Of a DNA stretch of 64,000 nucleotides, positions 52,397 through 60,975 are shown in pieces. Source of the DNA: Clostridia bacterium. GTDB lineage: Bacteria; Bacillota; Clostridia; Lachnospirales; Lachnospiraceae. The notes under the pieces were generated by a model. The model was given only the letters and a program-made list of their open reading frames with translations, was not told the DNA's origin and did not search any database. The DNA lies in the NCBI GenBank assembly GCA_910574255.1, contig CAJTAK010000010.1, positions 83,830-147,829 on the forward strand, in the 5' to 3' direction. Every line of letters starts with the position of its first letter. Position 1 is the first letter of the stretch. The translations under genes were made by a program, and so were the position numbers.

Positions 52397-53029
52397 ATGG
52401 CTGATTCAAAGAAAATATATCCACGTACAGGAGATACGCAGACAGTTTATCTTAAAAATGTGATTACAAAACCCAATATTGAAGTCGGCGATTATACAAT
52501 GTACAACGATTTTACAAATGACCCTGCAGGGTTTGAAGAAAATAATGTATTGTATCATTATCCAATCAATCATGACAAGCTCATAATCGGAAAGTTCTGT
52601 TCAATTGCCTGCAAAGCGAAATTTCTTTTCAATAGTGCCAATCATACGTTGTCTTCACTAAGTACATATCCCTTTCCACTCTTTTTTGAAGAATGGGGAT
52701 TGGAAAAAAAGAACGTGGCAGAGAGCTGGGATAATAAAGGCGACATTATAATCGGCAATGATGTATGGATTTGCTTTGAAGCTGTTATCTTAGCAGGAGT
52801 TACCATTGGCGATGGGGCAATCATCGGCACCCATGCCGTTGTCACAAAAGATGTGCCGCCATATACCATTGTAGGAGGCATTCCGGCAAAGCCAATTAAA
52901 AAACGGTTTGATGAAGATACTATTTCTGATTTGCTTCGTATCAAATGGTGGGACTGGTCAAGTGAAAAAATCTCCCGAAATATAGCGGCAATACGGTCGG
53001 GAAATATCAAAGAGCTTATGGAGGATTAA
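52397..53029 (+). CDS. Vat-like xenobiotic O-acetyltransferase (streptogramin A type)
   Basis: 210 aa, the usual size for Vat/XAT proteins. It carries HYPINHDKLIIGKFCSIACK, the catalytic histidine in NSANHT, STYPF, then hexapeptide repeats (IIIGNDVWICFEAVILAGV, TIGDGAIIGTHAVVTKDV) and the closing PPYTIVGGIPAKPIKKRF. Vat enzymes acetylate virginiamycin M-type antibiotics; other XAT members have unrelated acceptors. ATG 52397 with GGAGG upstream. Base composition is more AT-rich than the neighbourhood. Coupled to the Ntn hydrolase gene 2 bp downstream. Confidence 0.8.
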   Translation: MADSKKIYPRTGDTQTVYLKNVITKPNIEVGDYTMYNDFTNDPAGFEENNVLYHYPINHDKLIIGKFCSIACKAKFLFNSANHTLSSLSTYPFPLFFEEWGLEKKNVAESWDNKGDIIIGNDVWICFEAVILAGVTIGDGAIIGTHAVVTKDVPPYTIVGGIPAKPIKKRFDEDTISDLLRIKWWDWSSEKISRNIAAIRSGNIKELMED

Positions 53030-53031
53030 AT

Positions 53032-53742
53032 ATGTGCACGAGATTTGTATATAACGGAGACAATACCGTTGTCGGATTCAATTTTGACATTGACCTTTCC
53101 GTATGGACACATACGGTTATTGCAGAAAAGGACAGATTTTTTGTTGGCATTAAAATGCCGGATAATAAATATCACTCTTTTCATGGAATCAACAGAAACG
53201 GAAATGTCGGGACTTTGCTTTATGTACATGGAAATAAGAACGGTGAATATTGTGACGGTGAGGGATGTATTACAGTTGCTGATTTGACAGAGAGCTACAT
53301 TAAGGGTGAAATTTTATTCGATGATGCGCTCAATATTGTCCAAAACAAAAAAATTGTATATGCAAAAGACGCTGCCATGCAGACGATGCTTTCTGATAAG
53401 AACGGACGTGTCCTTATTATTGAACCGGGGATAGGATACCGTTTGGAGCATACAAAGTATTCACTGATTACCAACTATTCGATATTGAATCCCGAAATAA
53501 CCAGACCCTACATTGTATCCGGAGATGACAGATTTGAGCGGGCTGATGAACAGTTAAAAAAGCAGAATGATCATTTTTCAGCTGCTGATGCGTTTGGCAT
53601 ATTGAACGCAGTAAGGCAGGAGGGACTTTGGGCAACACGGGTTTCTTTTGTATATTCTGTGGAAGAGAATCGGGTTTATTATGCTTTAAATAATGATTTT
53701 AAAAATATTAAGGAATACGGGTTTGACAGGAATCAGAAATAA
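53032..53742 (+). CDS. Short Ntn-hydrolase of the choloylglycine/penicillin acylase class
   Basis: 236 aa, clearly shorter than bile salt hydrolases (~315-330). The N-terminus MCTRFVY gives the autocatalytic Cys2 nucleophile; GFNFDID follows (Asp19). The arginine of the family GRNMD motif is Phe16 here. NYSILNP and ATRVSFVYSV look like the oxyanion-hole Asn and distal Arg. It should cleave a linear or side-chain amide, but the missing Arg argues against bile salt specificity. The gene begins 2 bp after the Vat-like gene and is probably cotranscribed. Confidence 0.7.
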   Translation: MCTRFVYNGDNTVVGFNFDIDLSVWTHTVIAEKDRFFVGIKMPDNKYHSFHGINRNGNVGTLLYVHGNKNGEYCDGEGCITVADLTESYIKGEILFDDALNIVQNKKIVYAKDAAMQTMLSDKNGRVLIIEPGIGYRLEHTKYSLITNYSILNPEITRPYIVSGDDRFERADEQLKKQNDHFSAADAFGILNAVRQEGLWATRVSFVYSVEENRVYYALNNDFKNIKEYGFDRNQK

Positions 53743-53946
53743 AAAAGCGGGTTGATTTGGTGAGTGATTCTTATGCCTGTATGACGGATTGACATTCCTA
53801 ACCTCAAGTTTGGAGTGATTTTATTATTCTTCGTAGTAAAAAGAAAGGGGATGAGGGCTGACGGCAACCCAAATCCCCGATCCTTGTTTTGCATGTTTTG
53901 AACCGGCAGTATGACAGAACCGGCTGCGATTTATCAAATGATCCGC

Positions 53947-54318
53947 TTATTTCGCCGGAATAATCTCTATCCAATAGCCGTCCGGATCTTCGATAAAATA
54001 GATCCCCATATCCGGATTTTCATAACAGATGCAGTTCATTTCCTGATGCTTTTTGTGGGCGGCGTCCATATCGTCCGTGGTAAAGGCCAAGTGGATCTCA
54101 TTGTCCCCCAGGTTATAGTGATCCGCCTCCCAATCACGAAGCCAGGTAAGCTCCAGCTGAAAGCCGGTCTGGCCGTCCGTAAGGTAAGAAAGGATAAAGC
54201 TGCCGTCCCCGGCCTCCTTTCTCCGTGCTTCCTTAAGCCCTAAGGCTTTCTCATAGAAGCGTAAGGATTTCTCCAGATTGATAACATTGTAGTTGTAGTG
54301 TGCAAATTGAAAATTCAT
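53947..54318 (-). CDS. Glyoxalase I / VOC family protein
   Basis: 123 aa. Metal ligands of the VOC fold are present: His in FAHYNYNV, Glu in QLELTWL, His in NEIHLAF and Glu in YWIEII. The sequence closely follows clostridial lactoylglutathione-lyase-type GloA. It detoxifies methylglyoxal or a related adduct. AAGGAG precedes ATG at 54318. The 204-bp gap after the Ntn hydrolase stop holds nothing certain. Confidence 0.88.
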   Translation of the reverse strand: MNFQFAHYNYNVINLEKSLRFYEKALGLKEARRKEAGDGSFILSYLTDGQTGFQLELTWLRDWEADHYNLGDNEIHLAFTTDDMDAAHKKHQEMNCICYENPDMGIYFIEDPDGYWIEIIPAK

Positions 54319-54360
54319 GGTTATTTCTCCTTTTTAAGTTGCTGTGCAACGGTACTAAAG

Positions 54361-54452
54361 GGTAAAGTTACTTCAGCACACACCTATGAGAGAAACTTTC
54401 ATTCGAAAGTACACTCATGAAAGTTTCTCTCATGCGCTTTCGCAACTTTACC
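54361..54452. repeat. Double inverted repeat upstream of the glyoxalase gene
   Basis: Inner arms 54386-54402 and 54417-54433 (ATGAGAGAAACTTTCAT) are exact reverse complements; outer arms GGTAAAGTT (54361-54369) and AACTTTACC (54444-54452) also pair. Could end the MBL gene transcript or be a small insertion element. Confidence 0.7.
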
Positions 54453-54503
54453 GTCCAGCGGAAAGTATTTCTTTTAAGCACTTGACATTTCTTAGCTGGA
54501 CTT

Positions 54504-55211
54504 CTATTGTCTGAACATCTCTCCACGTCCCTGAATCCGTACAATTCTATCCCGATCCGGATGTTCGGGATGTTCCCTGAGCCAGCGGTCAATAATGCTG
54601 TAATCCTCCCAGCAGTGCATGGGATAGATCCGTTCATGCTCGCCTTTTTGAGTATTCAGAGACAAAAAATAATCCATTCCCAAAGCGTAATAATCCTCCT
54701 GTCTTGGGTCCAGAGGGATAAAAGCGGCGTCTATCTGCATATCTCGAAGAGGCTCAATATAGCTTCGATAATTCTCCGCCATCTGCCGGTTCCAATTCTC
54801 AGGCTCCCCCATCCAACGCCAATCATTCAAATCCCCGGCATGGTAAATGGTTTTTCCCTCACATTCCACCAGAAAAGCCACGCCCTCATCCGTGGATTTG
54901 AGCGTCCGAACGGTTATATTTCCTGGAGAATAGCTTTCATTTGGTTTCAGACGTACTGTCTGTGCCCGCAGCTCCTTTGGAACCCGGCATTCCCAGATAT
55001 CATGGGACAGAATAAAAAGGGTATCCCCTTTCTCCTGAGCCAAAGAAAAGATTTCCGGATTAAAATGATCCGGATGGCGGTGGCTTGCAAACACATAAAG
55101 CTTTTTTTCATGAGGAAATTTGGGCAATGTGCCTTCGTAATAGTCAAATAGCAGCAGAGTTTCTTTAAGCTCCACCAGAAAACCGCTGTGTCCAATGTAA
55201 GTGATTTGCAT
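54504..55211 (-). CDS. MBL-fold metallohydrolase
   Basis: 235 aa. N-terminus ITYIGHSGFLVEL, then the zinc motif HRHPDHF (HxHxDH), AGDLNDWRWMG and PMHCWEDY give a UlaG/YvgN-like metallo-beta-lactamase fold. Lacks N-terminal signal, so cytoplasmic. Substrate unknown. SD AGGAAAGGA lies 9 bp before ATG. Confidence 0.8.
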   Translation of the reverse strand: MQITYIGHSGFLVELKETLLLFDYYEGTLPKFPHEKKLYVFASHRHPDHFNPEIFSLAQEKGDTLFILSHDIWECRVPKELRAQTVRLKPNESYSPGNITVRTLKSTDEGVAFLVECEGKTIYHAGDLNDWRWMGEPENWNRQMAENYRSYIEPLRDMQIDAAFIPLDPRQEDYYALGMDYFLSLNTQKGEHERIYPMHCWEDYSIIDRWLREHPEHPDRDRIVRIQGRGEMFRQ

Positions 55212-55429
55212 AAATGCTCATTCCTTTCCTGCATTTTACTATAGCGTTTTCAGGATAATTGTGCAAGCTTAAAAATAATTTGTATATTGTTATAAAGTGC
55301 AGTGCTCTATAATTCATATATGGAAATAAAATGAAAGCTTTGAAATAGAACTTTCAAACTGTCATTTTCATATTCCAGTAGGAATATTACTGCGGCTATG
55401 ATAAGATATAAGCAGCGGAGGAATGAAGG

Positions 55430-56299
55430 ATGAAGTGTTTCAATTGCGGTAAAAATTTTGACTACGAAAAATATTACGGAATCTGTCCCAAATGCGGAAG
55501 CTTTAACAAGACGGAGACGGCCCAGGAACAGCATCAGAGGTATCACGATGCTTATGACGGAGGCTATCAGCATTTGGAGCATACATATTCCAGCTATGAG
55601 CAGCAGGAGAATACTCAGGAGACTCACTCCTATGGGACATTCGATGATTTTACCGGCTCTGTCTATGCACGGCCGACAGAGGAAAAAAAGAAAAGCGGCA
55701 GAGGAAGCACCATTTTTCTGATTGTATCGATTGTGATTTGCGTTTTGATTTCCTTCGGCGGAACGTCTATGAGCGTGCTTTACAGCAAAAGCCAGGTGAA
55801 GAAGCTTCAAATGGAGGTTGTGGAGGCTCCGGCAGACTGGGAGGAACATGTGCCGGGAGAGACATTTTCTTTTCAAGGCATGGAGCTGACCGTAGATGAG
55901 GCGTGGACGCTGGATGCAGACTGGGAGACGAATCCGGAGCTTTTGGAAGGAGAAAAGCTGGTGGCAGTGAGGCTTTCCGGAAAAAGTGACGGGGAATGGG
56001 CAGATAGAAATCAGCTGTCAAATGCTTATATTCACTGTGATGGCCGCTTTTACTGGCAGATTCCGGCCTATGAATTTCGTGAATATACGGAACAGTATGG
56101 AATTCGGCTGTTTGAGCGGTATGATCTCTGCGGCGCAGAAGAAAGTGAAGGGTGCCTGGTATTTTGCCTGGATGAAAGCGCACAGGAATTTACCCTGTGC
56201 CTGGAGGAACGGGTGGACGAAAATCTTATATTTATTCAAACGATTCATTCCATTGATATTCATTTAGACGGAGGGCAGGCAGATGAGCAGAATCATTAA
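55430..56299 (+). CDS. Zinc-ribbon membrane protein with extracellular domain
   Basis: 289 aa. Residues 1-30 form a zinc ribbon (CFNCG...CPKCG) in the cytoplasm. A Tyr/Gln-rich linker leads to one transmembrane helix (~92-115, TIFLIVSIVICVLISF), and an extracellular beta-rich domain (~130-285) of the DUF4352-like type (GETFSFQGMELTVDEAW, EKLVAVRLSG). Function unknown. The next gene overlaps the end by 17 bp and encodes a similar anchored domain, so the two may form a complex. AATGAAGGATG gives a usable SD. Confidence 0.65.
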   Translation: MKCFNCGKNFDYEKYYGICPKCGSFNKTETAQEQHQRYHDAYDGGYQHLEHTYSSYEQQENTQETHSYGTFDDFTGSVYARPTEEKKKSGRGSTIFLIVSIVICVLISFGGTSMSVLYSKSQVKKLQMEVVEAPADWEEHVPGETFSFQGMELTVDEAWTLDADWETNPELLEGEKLVAVRLSGKSDGEWADRNQLSNAYIHCDGRFYWQIPAYEFREYTEQYGIRLFERYDLCGAEESEGCLVFCLDESAQEFTLCLEERVDENLIFIQTIHSIDIHLDGGQADEQNH

Positions 56300-56804
56300 A
56301 ATTGTAATTGGAACCATTTTACTGGGAATATCGGCCTTTTATTTTTTGGGGATTTGTCTTGTAGTGGCAGATGCAAAGGAGGATGCGGTTTACGGTCTGC
56401 GGTCTTATATACGGCTGGAGCAGGCGGATTGTGAATATCTGGGGCAGAATACAGTGATAGACGGTGAGGAGCATACTGCCATAGAGGGGTACGGATTTTA
56501 TAAAATAGCCTTTAAGGCTGAGAATCTAAGCAGCCAGCCCCATTACGGGGAGATTGTGTATTTGCTTGATATAGACAGGGGCAGGGATGCTCGGGAGGTG
56601 AGGACGGTGATACTGCCGTCCAATAAGGACTACAGCCAGACCGGATTTTCTGCGGCAGCAGATTCCGGGCTTCCGGGGAAAAGAGATACGGAGGTTGTCT
56701 GTTATATAGAGGTACAAGAAGGCGTAGACATGGTTCGTGCCAGTTATCAGCCGACTTGGGATGAGAAGCAGATAGAGTTGGAGATTGTTTTAAACGAAAG
56801 GTGA
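56283..56804 (+). CDS. Membrane-anchored hypothetical protein (partner of the zinc-ribbon protein)
   Basis: 173 aa. One N-terminal hydrophobic segment (IIKIVIGTILLGISAFYFLG) followed by a beta-rich extracellular domain (GFYKIAFKAENLSSQPHYG, VVCYIEVQEG). It overlaps the upstream gene by 17 bp and has GGAGG within it. The fold resembles the extracellular part of its neighbour, suggesting a duplicated pair. No motif known to me. Confidence 0.6.
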   Translation: MSRIIKIVIGTILLGISAFYFLGICLVVADAKEDAVYGLRSYIRLEQADCEYLGQNTVIDGEEHTAIEGYGFYKIAFKAENLSSQPHYGEIVYLLDIDRGRDAREVRTVILPSNKDYSQTGFSAAADSGLPGKRDTEVVCYIEVQEGVDMVRASYQPTWDEKQIELEIVLNER

Positions 56805-56820
56805 TGTCACTGTTCACTTA

Positions 56821-56943
56821 CAATGTCATTAAGTTAAGCTTCAACAAATGTTCGGCGTAGGGGAGGAGGGCCGCCCCGGCCAGGGGTGGCGGTTCTTGCC
56901 CGAAGCCTTCACAAGCTTTTAGGTGCTTAACTTAATGACATTG
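56821..56943. mobile_element. 123-bp MITE with 19-bp TIRs and 9-bp target duplication
   Basis: CAATGTCATTAAGTTAAGC at 56821-56839 is the exact reverse complement of 56925-56943. GTTCACTTA occurs directly on both sides (56812-56820 and 56944-56952), a perfect 9-bp duplication. The GC-rich centre contains a further hairpin (GGGCCGCC...GGCGG). Too short to code for a transposase, so a non-autonomous element. The first 14 bp also occur at 962-975. Confidence 0.85.
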
Positions 56944-56992
56944 GTTCACTTATCAAGGTGATTTTTGGATATAAATTTTTTTCATGGATGGA

Positions 56993-57021
56993 TTGACAAA
57001 AAAGTCTCTTTGTTATACAAT
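56993..57021 (+). promoter_or_regulatory. Promoter of the ABC transporter operon
   Basis: TTGACA (56993-56998), 17 bp, TACAAT (57016-57021). The 5' leader (57025-57110) has a hairpin CACTTT-AACGC/GCGTT...AAAGTG and GGAGG before ATG 57111. Confidence 0.85.
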
Positions 57022-57110
57022 CTTTAAGGTGGGTTAACACTTTAACGCACTACAGCGTTGTGGCGAAAAAGTGGAAACCGCTGTAAATTGTAAGCAGGAG
57101 GAAAAAAAGT

Positions 57111-58151
57111 ATGAAAAAGTTATTGGCAATGATGCTGGTGCTGACTATGGCAGTATCCATGGCGGCATGCGGCAGTAAGAGTGAAGATCCGGCGTCAGCC
57201 CCATCAGAATCAGGGGAAGAGGCTTCCGGTGAGGAAGCGGAAGGTGAGACCGAAGCAGCGGATCCGGCAGGAGATGGAGAATATGTGGTAGGTATCTGCC
57301 AGCTGGTACAGCATGACGCTCTGGATGCTGCTACAAAGGGCTTTATGGACGCCCTGAAAGAAGAACTGGGCGATCAGGTAAGCTTTGATGAGCAGAATGC
57401 ATCCGGTGATCCGGCAACCTGTTCTACGATTGTAAATCAGTTTGTATCGGATGAAGTGGATCTGATTCTTGCGAATGCAACTCCGGCGCTCCAGGCAGCG
57501 CAGGCAGGAACCGGAACGATTCCGATTCTGGGAACCTCTGTAACCGAGTACGGCGTGGCTCTGAATATCAGCGATTTTGACGGAACCGTGGGAGGCAATA
57601 TCTCCGGCACATCCGACCTGGCTCCCCTGGACCAACAGGCACAGATGGTGAAGGAGCTTTTCCCGGATGCAAAGAATGTAGGACTTGTATATTGTTCCGC
57701 AGAGGCCAATTCCCAGTACCAGGTTGATACGGTTCAGGGCTTCTTAGAGGAACTTGGATATACTTGTAAGCAGTATTCCTTTGCGGATTCCAATGATTTG
57801 TCATCCGTAACGCAGACAGCCGTAGATGAAAATGATGTTCTCTACATCCCTACGGATAATACGGCCGCAAACAATACGGAAGTTATCCGGAATATCTGCG
57901 AGCCGGCTAAAATGCCTGTTGTAGTAGGAGAGGAAGGCATCTGCGCAGGCTGCGGTGTTGCTACACTGTCCATCAGCTACTATGATCTGGGTGTTGCTAC
58001 CGGTAAGATGGCAGCAAAGATTTTGACGGGTGAGTCCGATATCTCAACTATGCCCATCGAGTATGCTCCGCAGTTCACTAAGAAGTATAATGCGGAGATC
58101 TGTGATTCCCTTGGCATTACCATTCCGGAGGGATATGAGGCTATAGAGTAA
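57111..58151 (+). CDS. ABC transporter substrate-binding lipoprotein (TrpX-like)
   Basis: 346 aa. Lipobox MAVSMAACGS with Cys20, then an acidic Glu/Ala-rich linker (~25-60). The two-lobed domain (GICQLVQHDALDAATKGFMD, LILANATPALQAAQA, IPILGTSVTEYG, VLYIPTDNTAANNTEVI) matches the ABC_sub_bind family whose best known members bind tryptophan or other aromatic amino acids. Followed by a terminator, then permease and ATPase genes. Strong promoter and terminator suggest it is made in excess of the membrane parts. Confidence 0.88.
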   Translation: MKKLLAMMLVLTMAVSMAACGSKSEDPASAPSESGEEASGEEAEGETEAADPAGDGEYVVGICQLVQHDALDAATKGFMDALKEELGDQVSFDEQNASGDPATCSTIVNQFVSDEVDLILANATPALQAAQAGTGTIPILGTSVTEYGVALNISDFDGTVGGNISGTSDLAPLDQQAQMVKELFPDAKNVGLVYCSAEANSQYQVDTVQGFLEELGYTCKQYSFADSNDLSSVTQTAVDENDVLYIPTDNTAANNTEVIRNICEPAKMPVVVGEEGICAGCGVATLSISYYDLGVATGKMAAKILTGESDISTMPIEYAPQFTKKYNAEICDSLGITIPEGYEAIE

Positions 58152-58216
58152 GCAAAGAAGCAGTGTTTAGGAAACTGCGGTTAAAAGACTTGGTTCTCCT
58201 TGAGAAAATTATATAG

Positions 58217-58255
58217 AAAGCGGCAAAAAAGACTTTCCTTTTTTGCCGCTTTTTG
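58217..58255 (+). terminator. Terminator between binding protein and permease genes
   Basis: AAAGCGGCAAAAAAG pairs with CCTTTTTTGCCGCTTT, followed by TTTTTG. Probably lowers expression of the permease and ATPase relative to the binding protein. Confidence 0.88.
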
Positions 58256-58300
58256 TTATACTTATGAAAGCTGTGTGCCTTTTGATGGGACATGGAACTG

Positions 58301-58404
58301 GAGTCAGTAATATTCTGCCGGTACGCAAATCAATTTGCAGACGCATGGCCTTGCGGCTGGGAATTGATTTAGATAAAGGTGTATCGGAAGAATATTACGG
58401 AACT
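58301..58404 (+). repeat. ~104-bp intercistronic structured repeat, copy E
   Basis: Outer helix GTAATATTC/GAATATTAC plus CCGGTACGC/GTGTATCGG (three G-U). Inner AAATCAATTT/GAATTGATTT, one G-U. Cap CAG-A-CGCA, TGGCCT, TGCG-G-CTG. Ends 6 bp before the GAGGAGG of the permease gene. Confidence 0.85.
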
Positions 58405-58424
58405 GGAATAGAGGAGGAATGGTT

Positions 58425-59354
58425 ATGGAGATTTTGAAGCTTTTAAATGCTCTGCCAGGAGCCTGTGCCCAGGGCCTTATCTGGGGGATTATGGCGATTG
58501 GAGTCTATATTACCTACAAGGTTTTGGATTTGGCGGATCTGACGGTGGACGGAACTATGGCGACCGGAGGGGCGGTCTGTGTCATGCTGATGCTGCAGGG
58601 ACATTCCGCCGGTTTTTCTCTGCTGATTGCAACGGGTGCAGGAATGCTTGCGGGACTGACAACAGGAATTTTACATACGGTAATGGGAATTCCTGCGATT
58701 TTGGCAGGCATTTTGACACAGCTTGGACTTTATTCCATCAATCTGCGGATTATGGGAGGAAGAGCGAACCAGTCCATTGGCGTGGATCAGTATGAATTGT
58801 GGGTTTCTCTGCGTTGGGTAAAGGATGTGCCTTTTTATAAAAATCCTATCTTTGTGGTTGGAATTTTTGTAATTCTTCTGATTGCGGTTCTCTACTGGTT
58901 CTTTGGAACGGAGCTTGGATGTTCCATCCGGGCTACGGGCTGCAATGCAAGTATGTCCCGTGCTCAGGGAATTAATACGGATATCAGCAAGATTTTGGGC
59001 TTGGTGCTTTCAAACGGCATTGTGGCTTTTTCAAGCGGACTGTTTGCCCAGTATCAGGGGTTTGCGGATGTGAATGCGGGCCGTGGCGCTATTGTAATCG
59101 GTCTGGCGGCTGTAATTATCGGGCAAGTGGTATTTGGAAAGATTCGAGGGAATTTTGCCTTTAAGCTTTTGTCGGTGGTGTTCGGATCCATTATTTACTA
59201 CCTGGTACTTCAGGTTGTGCTGAAGATGGGGCTCGAACCGAATGATTTGAAACTGCTGGCAGCAGTTGTGGTTGCGATTTTCCTGGCGATTCCTTACCTG
59301 AAAGGAAAATATTTTGCAAAACCGGTGAAAAGAGGAGGTGCATCCAATGCTTAG
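58425..59354 (+). CDS. ABC transporter permease (LivH/TrpY-like)
   Basis: 309 aa with 8-9 hydrophobic segments. GAMAIGVYITYKVLDLADL-like start (GIMAIGVYITYKVLDLADLT), TVDGTMATGGAV, and RATGCNASMSRAQGINT are typical of the LivH-type permeases that pair with ABC_sub_bind proteins. GAGGAGG 7 bp upstream favours ATG 58425 over 58419. The last 8 bp overlap the ATPase gene. Confidence 0.85.
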   Translation: MEILKLLNALPGACAQGLIWGIMAIGVYITYKVLDLADLTVDGTMATGGAVCVMLMLQGHSAGFSLLIATGAGMLAGLTTGILHTVMGIPAILAGILTQLGLYSINLRIMGGRANQSIGVDQYELWVSLRWVKDVPFYKNPIFVVGIFVILLIAVLYWFFGTELGCSIRATGCNASMSRAQGINTDISKILGLVLSNGIVAFSSGLFAQYQGFADVNAGRGAIVIGLAAVIIGQVVFGKIRGNFAFKLLSVVFGSIIYYLVLQVVLKMGLEPNDLKLLAAVVVAIFLAIPYLKGKYFAKPVKRGGASNA

Positions 59355-60141
59355 GATTGAACACATTTGGAAGACCTTTAATGTTGGTACGGTAAATGAG
59401 AAGACGGCTCTTAAGGATTTGTCGCTGGAACTGAACGAGGGAGATTTTGTAACGGTTATCGGCGGAAACGGAGCAGGAAAGTCTACGATGCTCAATGCGG
59501 TGGCCGGGGTTTGGCCGGTAGATGAGGGAAAGATTTTTATTGATGATATTGACGTGACGAAGCTTCCGGAGCATAAGCGTGCGGCTTACCTGGGGCGGGT
59601 ATTCCAGGATCCCATGACGGGGACAGCGGCGAATATGCAGATTCAGGAGAATCTGGCTCTGGCTTTAAGAAGAGGCTCTTTTCGGTTTTTGAAGTCCGGA
59701 ATTACCAGGGAGGAACGGGAGGATTATCAGGAAAAACTTAAGGTTTTGGATCTGGGTCTTGAGGATCGGATGACCAGTAAGGTGGGTCTCCTTTCCGGCG
59801 GACAGCGTCAGGCTTTGACGCTTTTGATGGCTACCTTGAAGAAGCCGAAGCTGCTGCTTTTGGATGAGCATACGGCGGCCCTTGACCCGAAGACAGCGGC
59901 GAAGGTACTGGATGCTACGGAGCGGATTGTGGGACGGGATAATCTGACCACCCTTATGATTACACATAATATGAAGGATGCCATTGCTCACGGAAATCGG
60001 TTGATAATGATGTATGAGGGAAACGTTATTTATGATGTGTCCGGAGAAGAGAAGAAGAAGCTTAAGGTTGCGGATCTGCTTGCCAAGTTTGAGCAGGCCA
60101 GCGGCGGAGCTTTTGCAAATGATCGGATGATGCTTACTTAA
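59347..60141 (+). CDS. ABC transporter ATP-binding protein (TrpZ-like)
   Basis: 264 aa. Walker A GGNGAGKST (~39-47), Q-loop FQDPMTGTAANM, signature LLSGGQRQALTLLMA, Walker B LLLLDEHTAALDPKT and switch His MITHNMKD. It powers import with the upstream permease and binding lipoprotein. ATG 59347 with AGAGGAGG 8 bp upstream. Confidence 0.93.
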   Translation: MLRIEHIWKTFNVGTVNEKTALKDLSLELNEGDFVTVIGGNGAGKSTMLNAVAGVWPVDEGKIFIDDIDVTKLPEHKRAAYLGRVFQDPMTGTAANMQIQENLALALRRGSFRFLKSGITREEREDYQEKLKVLDLGLEDRMTSKVGLLSGGQRQALTLLMATLKKPKLLLLDEHTAALDPKTAAKVLDATERIVGRDNLTTLMITHNMKDAIAHGNRLIMMYEGNVIYDVSGEEKKKLKVADLLAKFEQASGGAFANDRMMLT

Positions 60142-60174
60142 AGGATATGATTATGCGGACGCCATTCAGACAGA

Positions 60175-60237
60175 AACAATAGTTTATGTCTGCATCCGCT
60201 TTGCTGACACATCTGCCGGGAACTATTGTTTTTATTT
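60175..60237 (+). terminator. Probable terminator after the ABC operon
   Basis: AACAATAGTT (60175-60184) and AACTATTGTT (60221-60230) pair exactly; TTTATTT follows. Confidence 0.55.
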
Positions 60238-60319
60238 GGCGGCCGGCATTGAGAAGCGGCAGTTTGCAGGTTCCTTATGTGCGTGTTAAGCAGATTATTT
60301 GGTTTTGGACTTCATTGGA

Positions 60320-60348
60320 TTGACAAGGACAGGGGAAGTTGCTAAAAT
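60320..60348 (+). promoter_or_regulatory. Promoter of ilvN-ilvC
   Basis: TTGACA (60320-60325), 17 bp, TAAAAT (60343-60348), 34 bp before the ilvN start. No T-box or leucine leader peptide is visible, so control is not by the usual attenuation. Confidence 0.8.
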
Positions 60349-60382
60349 TGAAAAAGCGGAAAATGCAGAAAGGTGAGTAATT

Positions 60383-60916
60383 ATGAGAAAAGTAGTTTTT
60401 TCTATGCTGGTGGACAATACCTCCGGTGTTTTGAGCCGGATTGCCGGGCTGTTCAGCCGGCGAGGCTATAATATTGACAGCCTGACCGTAGGCGTAACGG
60501 CGGATCCCCGATATTCCAGAGCGACGGTTGTGGCCAAAGGTGATCGGATTATTTTAGAGCAGATTGAGAAGCAGCTTAACAAGCTGGTGGATGTGATTGA
60601 TATTAAGCGTCTGGAGCCGGAGAGCTCTATTTGCCGGGAGCTGATTATGATTAAGCTGAAAGTGAATGAGGAGAACCGGCAGTCCGTTATCTCTGTGGCG
60701 AATATTTTCCGGGCGAAGATTGTGGATGTGTCAAAGGAATCCCTGCTCATTGAGCTGACGGGCAATCAGTCTAAGATTGAGGCTTTTATCGATCTCCTGC
60801 ACGGCTATGAGATTCTGGAGCTTGCAAGGACTGGAATCACGGGCTTGTCCAGGGGCGTCTTTGATGTGAAGATGTATGATGAGGATGGACAGCTGATGGA
60901 TTATGATTTCAGCTGA
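60383..60916 (+). CDS. ilvN: Acetolactate synthase small (regulatory) subunit
   Basis: 177 aa, the long form. N-terminal ACT domain: FSMLVDNTSGVLSRIAGLFS, RRGYNIDSLTVG with the conserved Asn/Asp valine-site residues. The C-terminal domain (ELIMIKLKVNEENRQSVI, RTGITGLSRGV) follows. It gives valine feedback to the IlvB catalytic subunit, which is not in this window; ilvC is next. Confidence 0.94.
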   Translation: MRKVVFSMLVDNTSGVLSRIAGLFSRRGYNIDSLTVGVTADPRYSRATVVAKGDRIILEQIEKQLNKLVDVIDIKRLEPESSICRELIMIKLKVNEENRQSVISVANIFRAKIVDVSKESLLIELTGNQSKIEAFIDLLHGYEILELARTGITGLSRGVFDVKMYDEDGQLMDYDFS

Positions 60917-60975
60917 TTTGGAATGTGTTTGATGGTATAGTCCGCAGGGTGGCCTACATCCTGCTCGCAGCTATA

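Noticed and set aside
60349..60382. T-box or leader peptide before ilvN
   Set aside because: Only 34 bp separate the promoter from the start; no specifier or antiterminator sequence fits.
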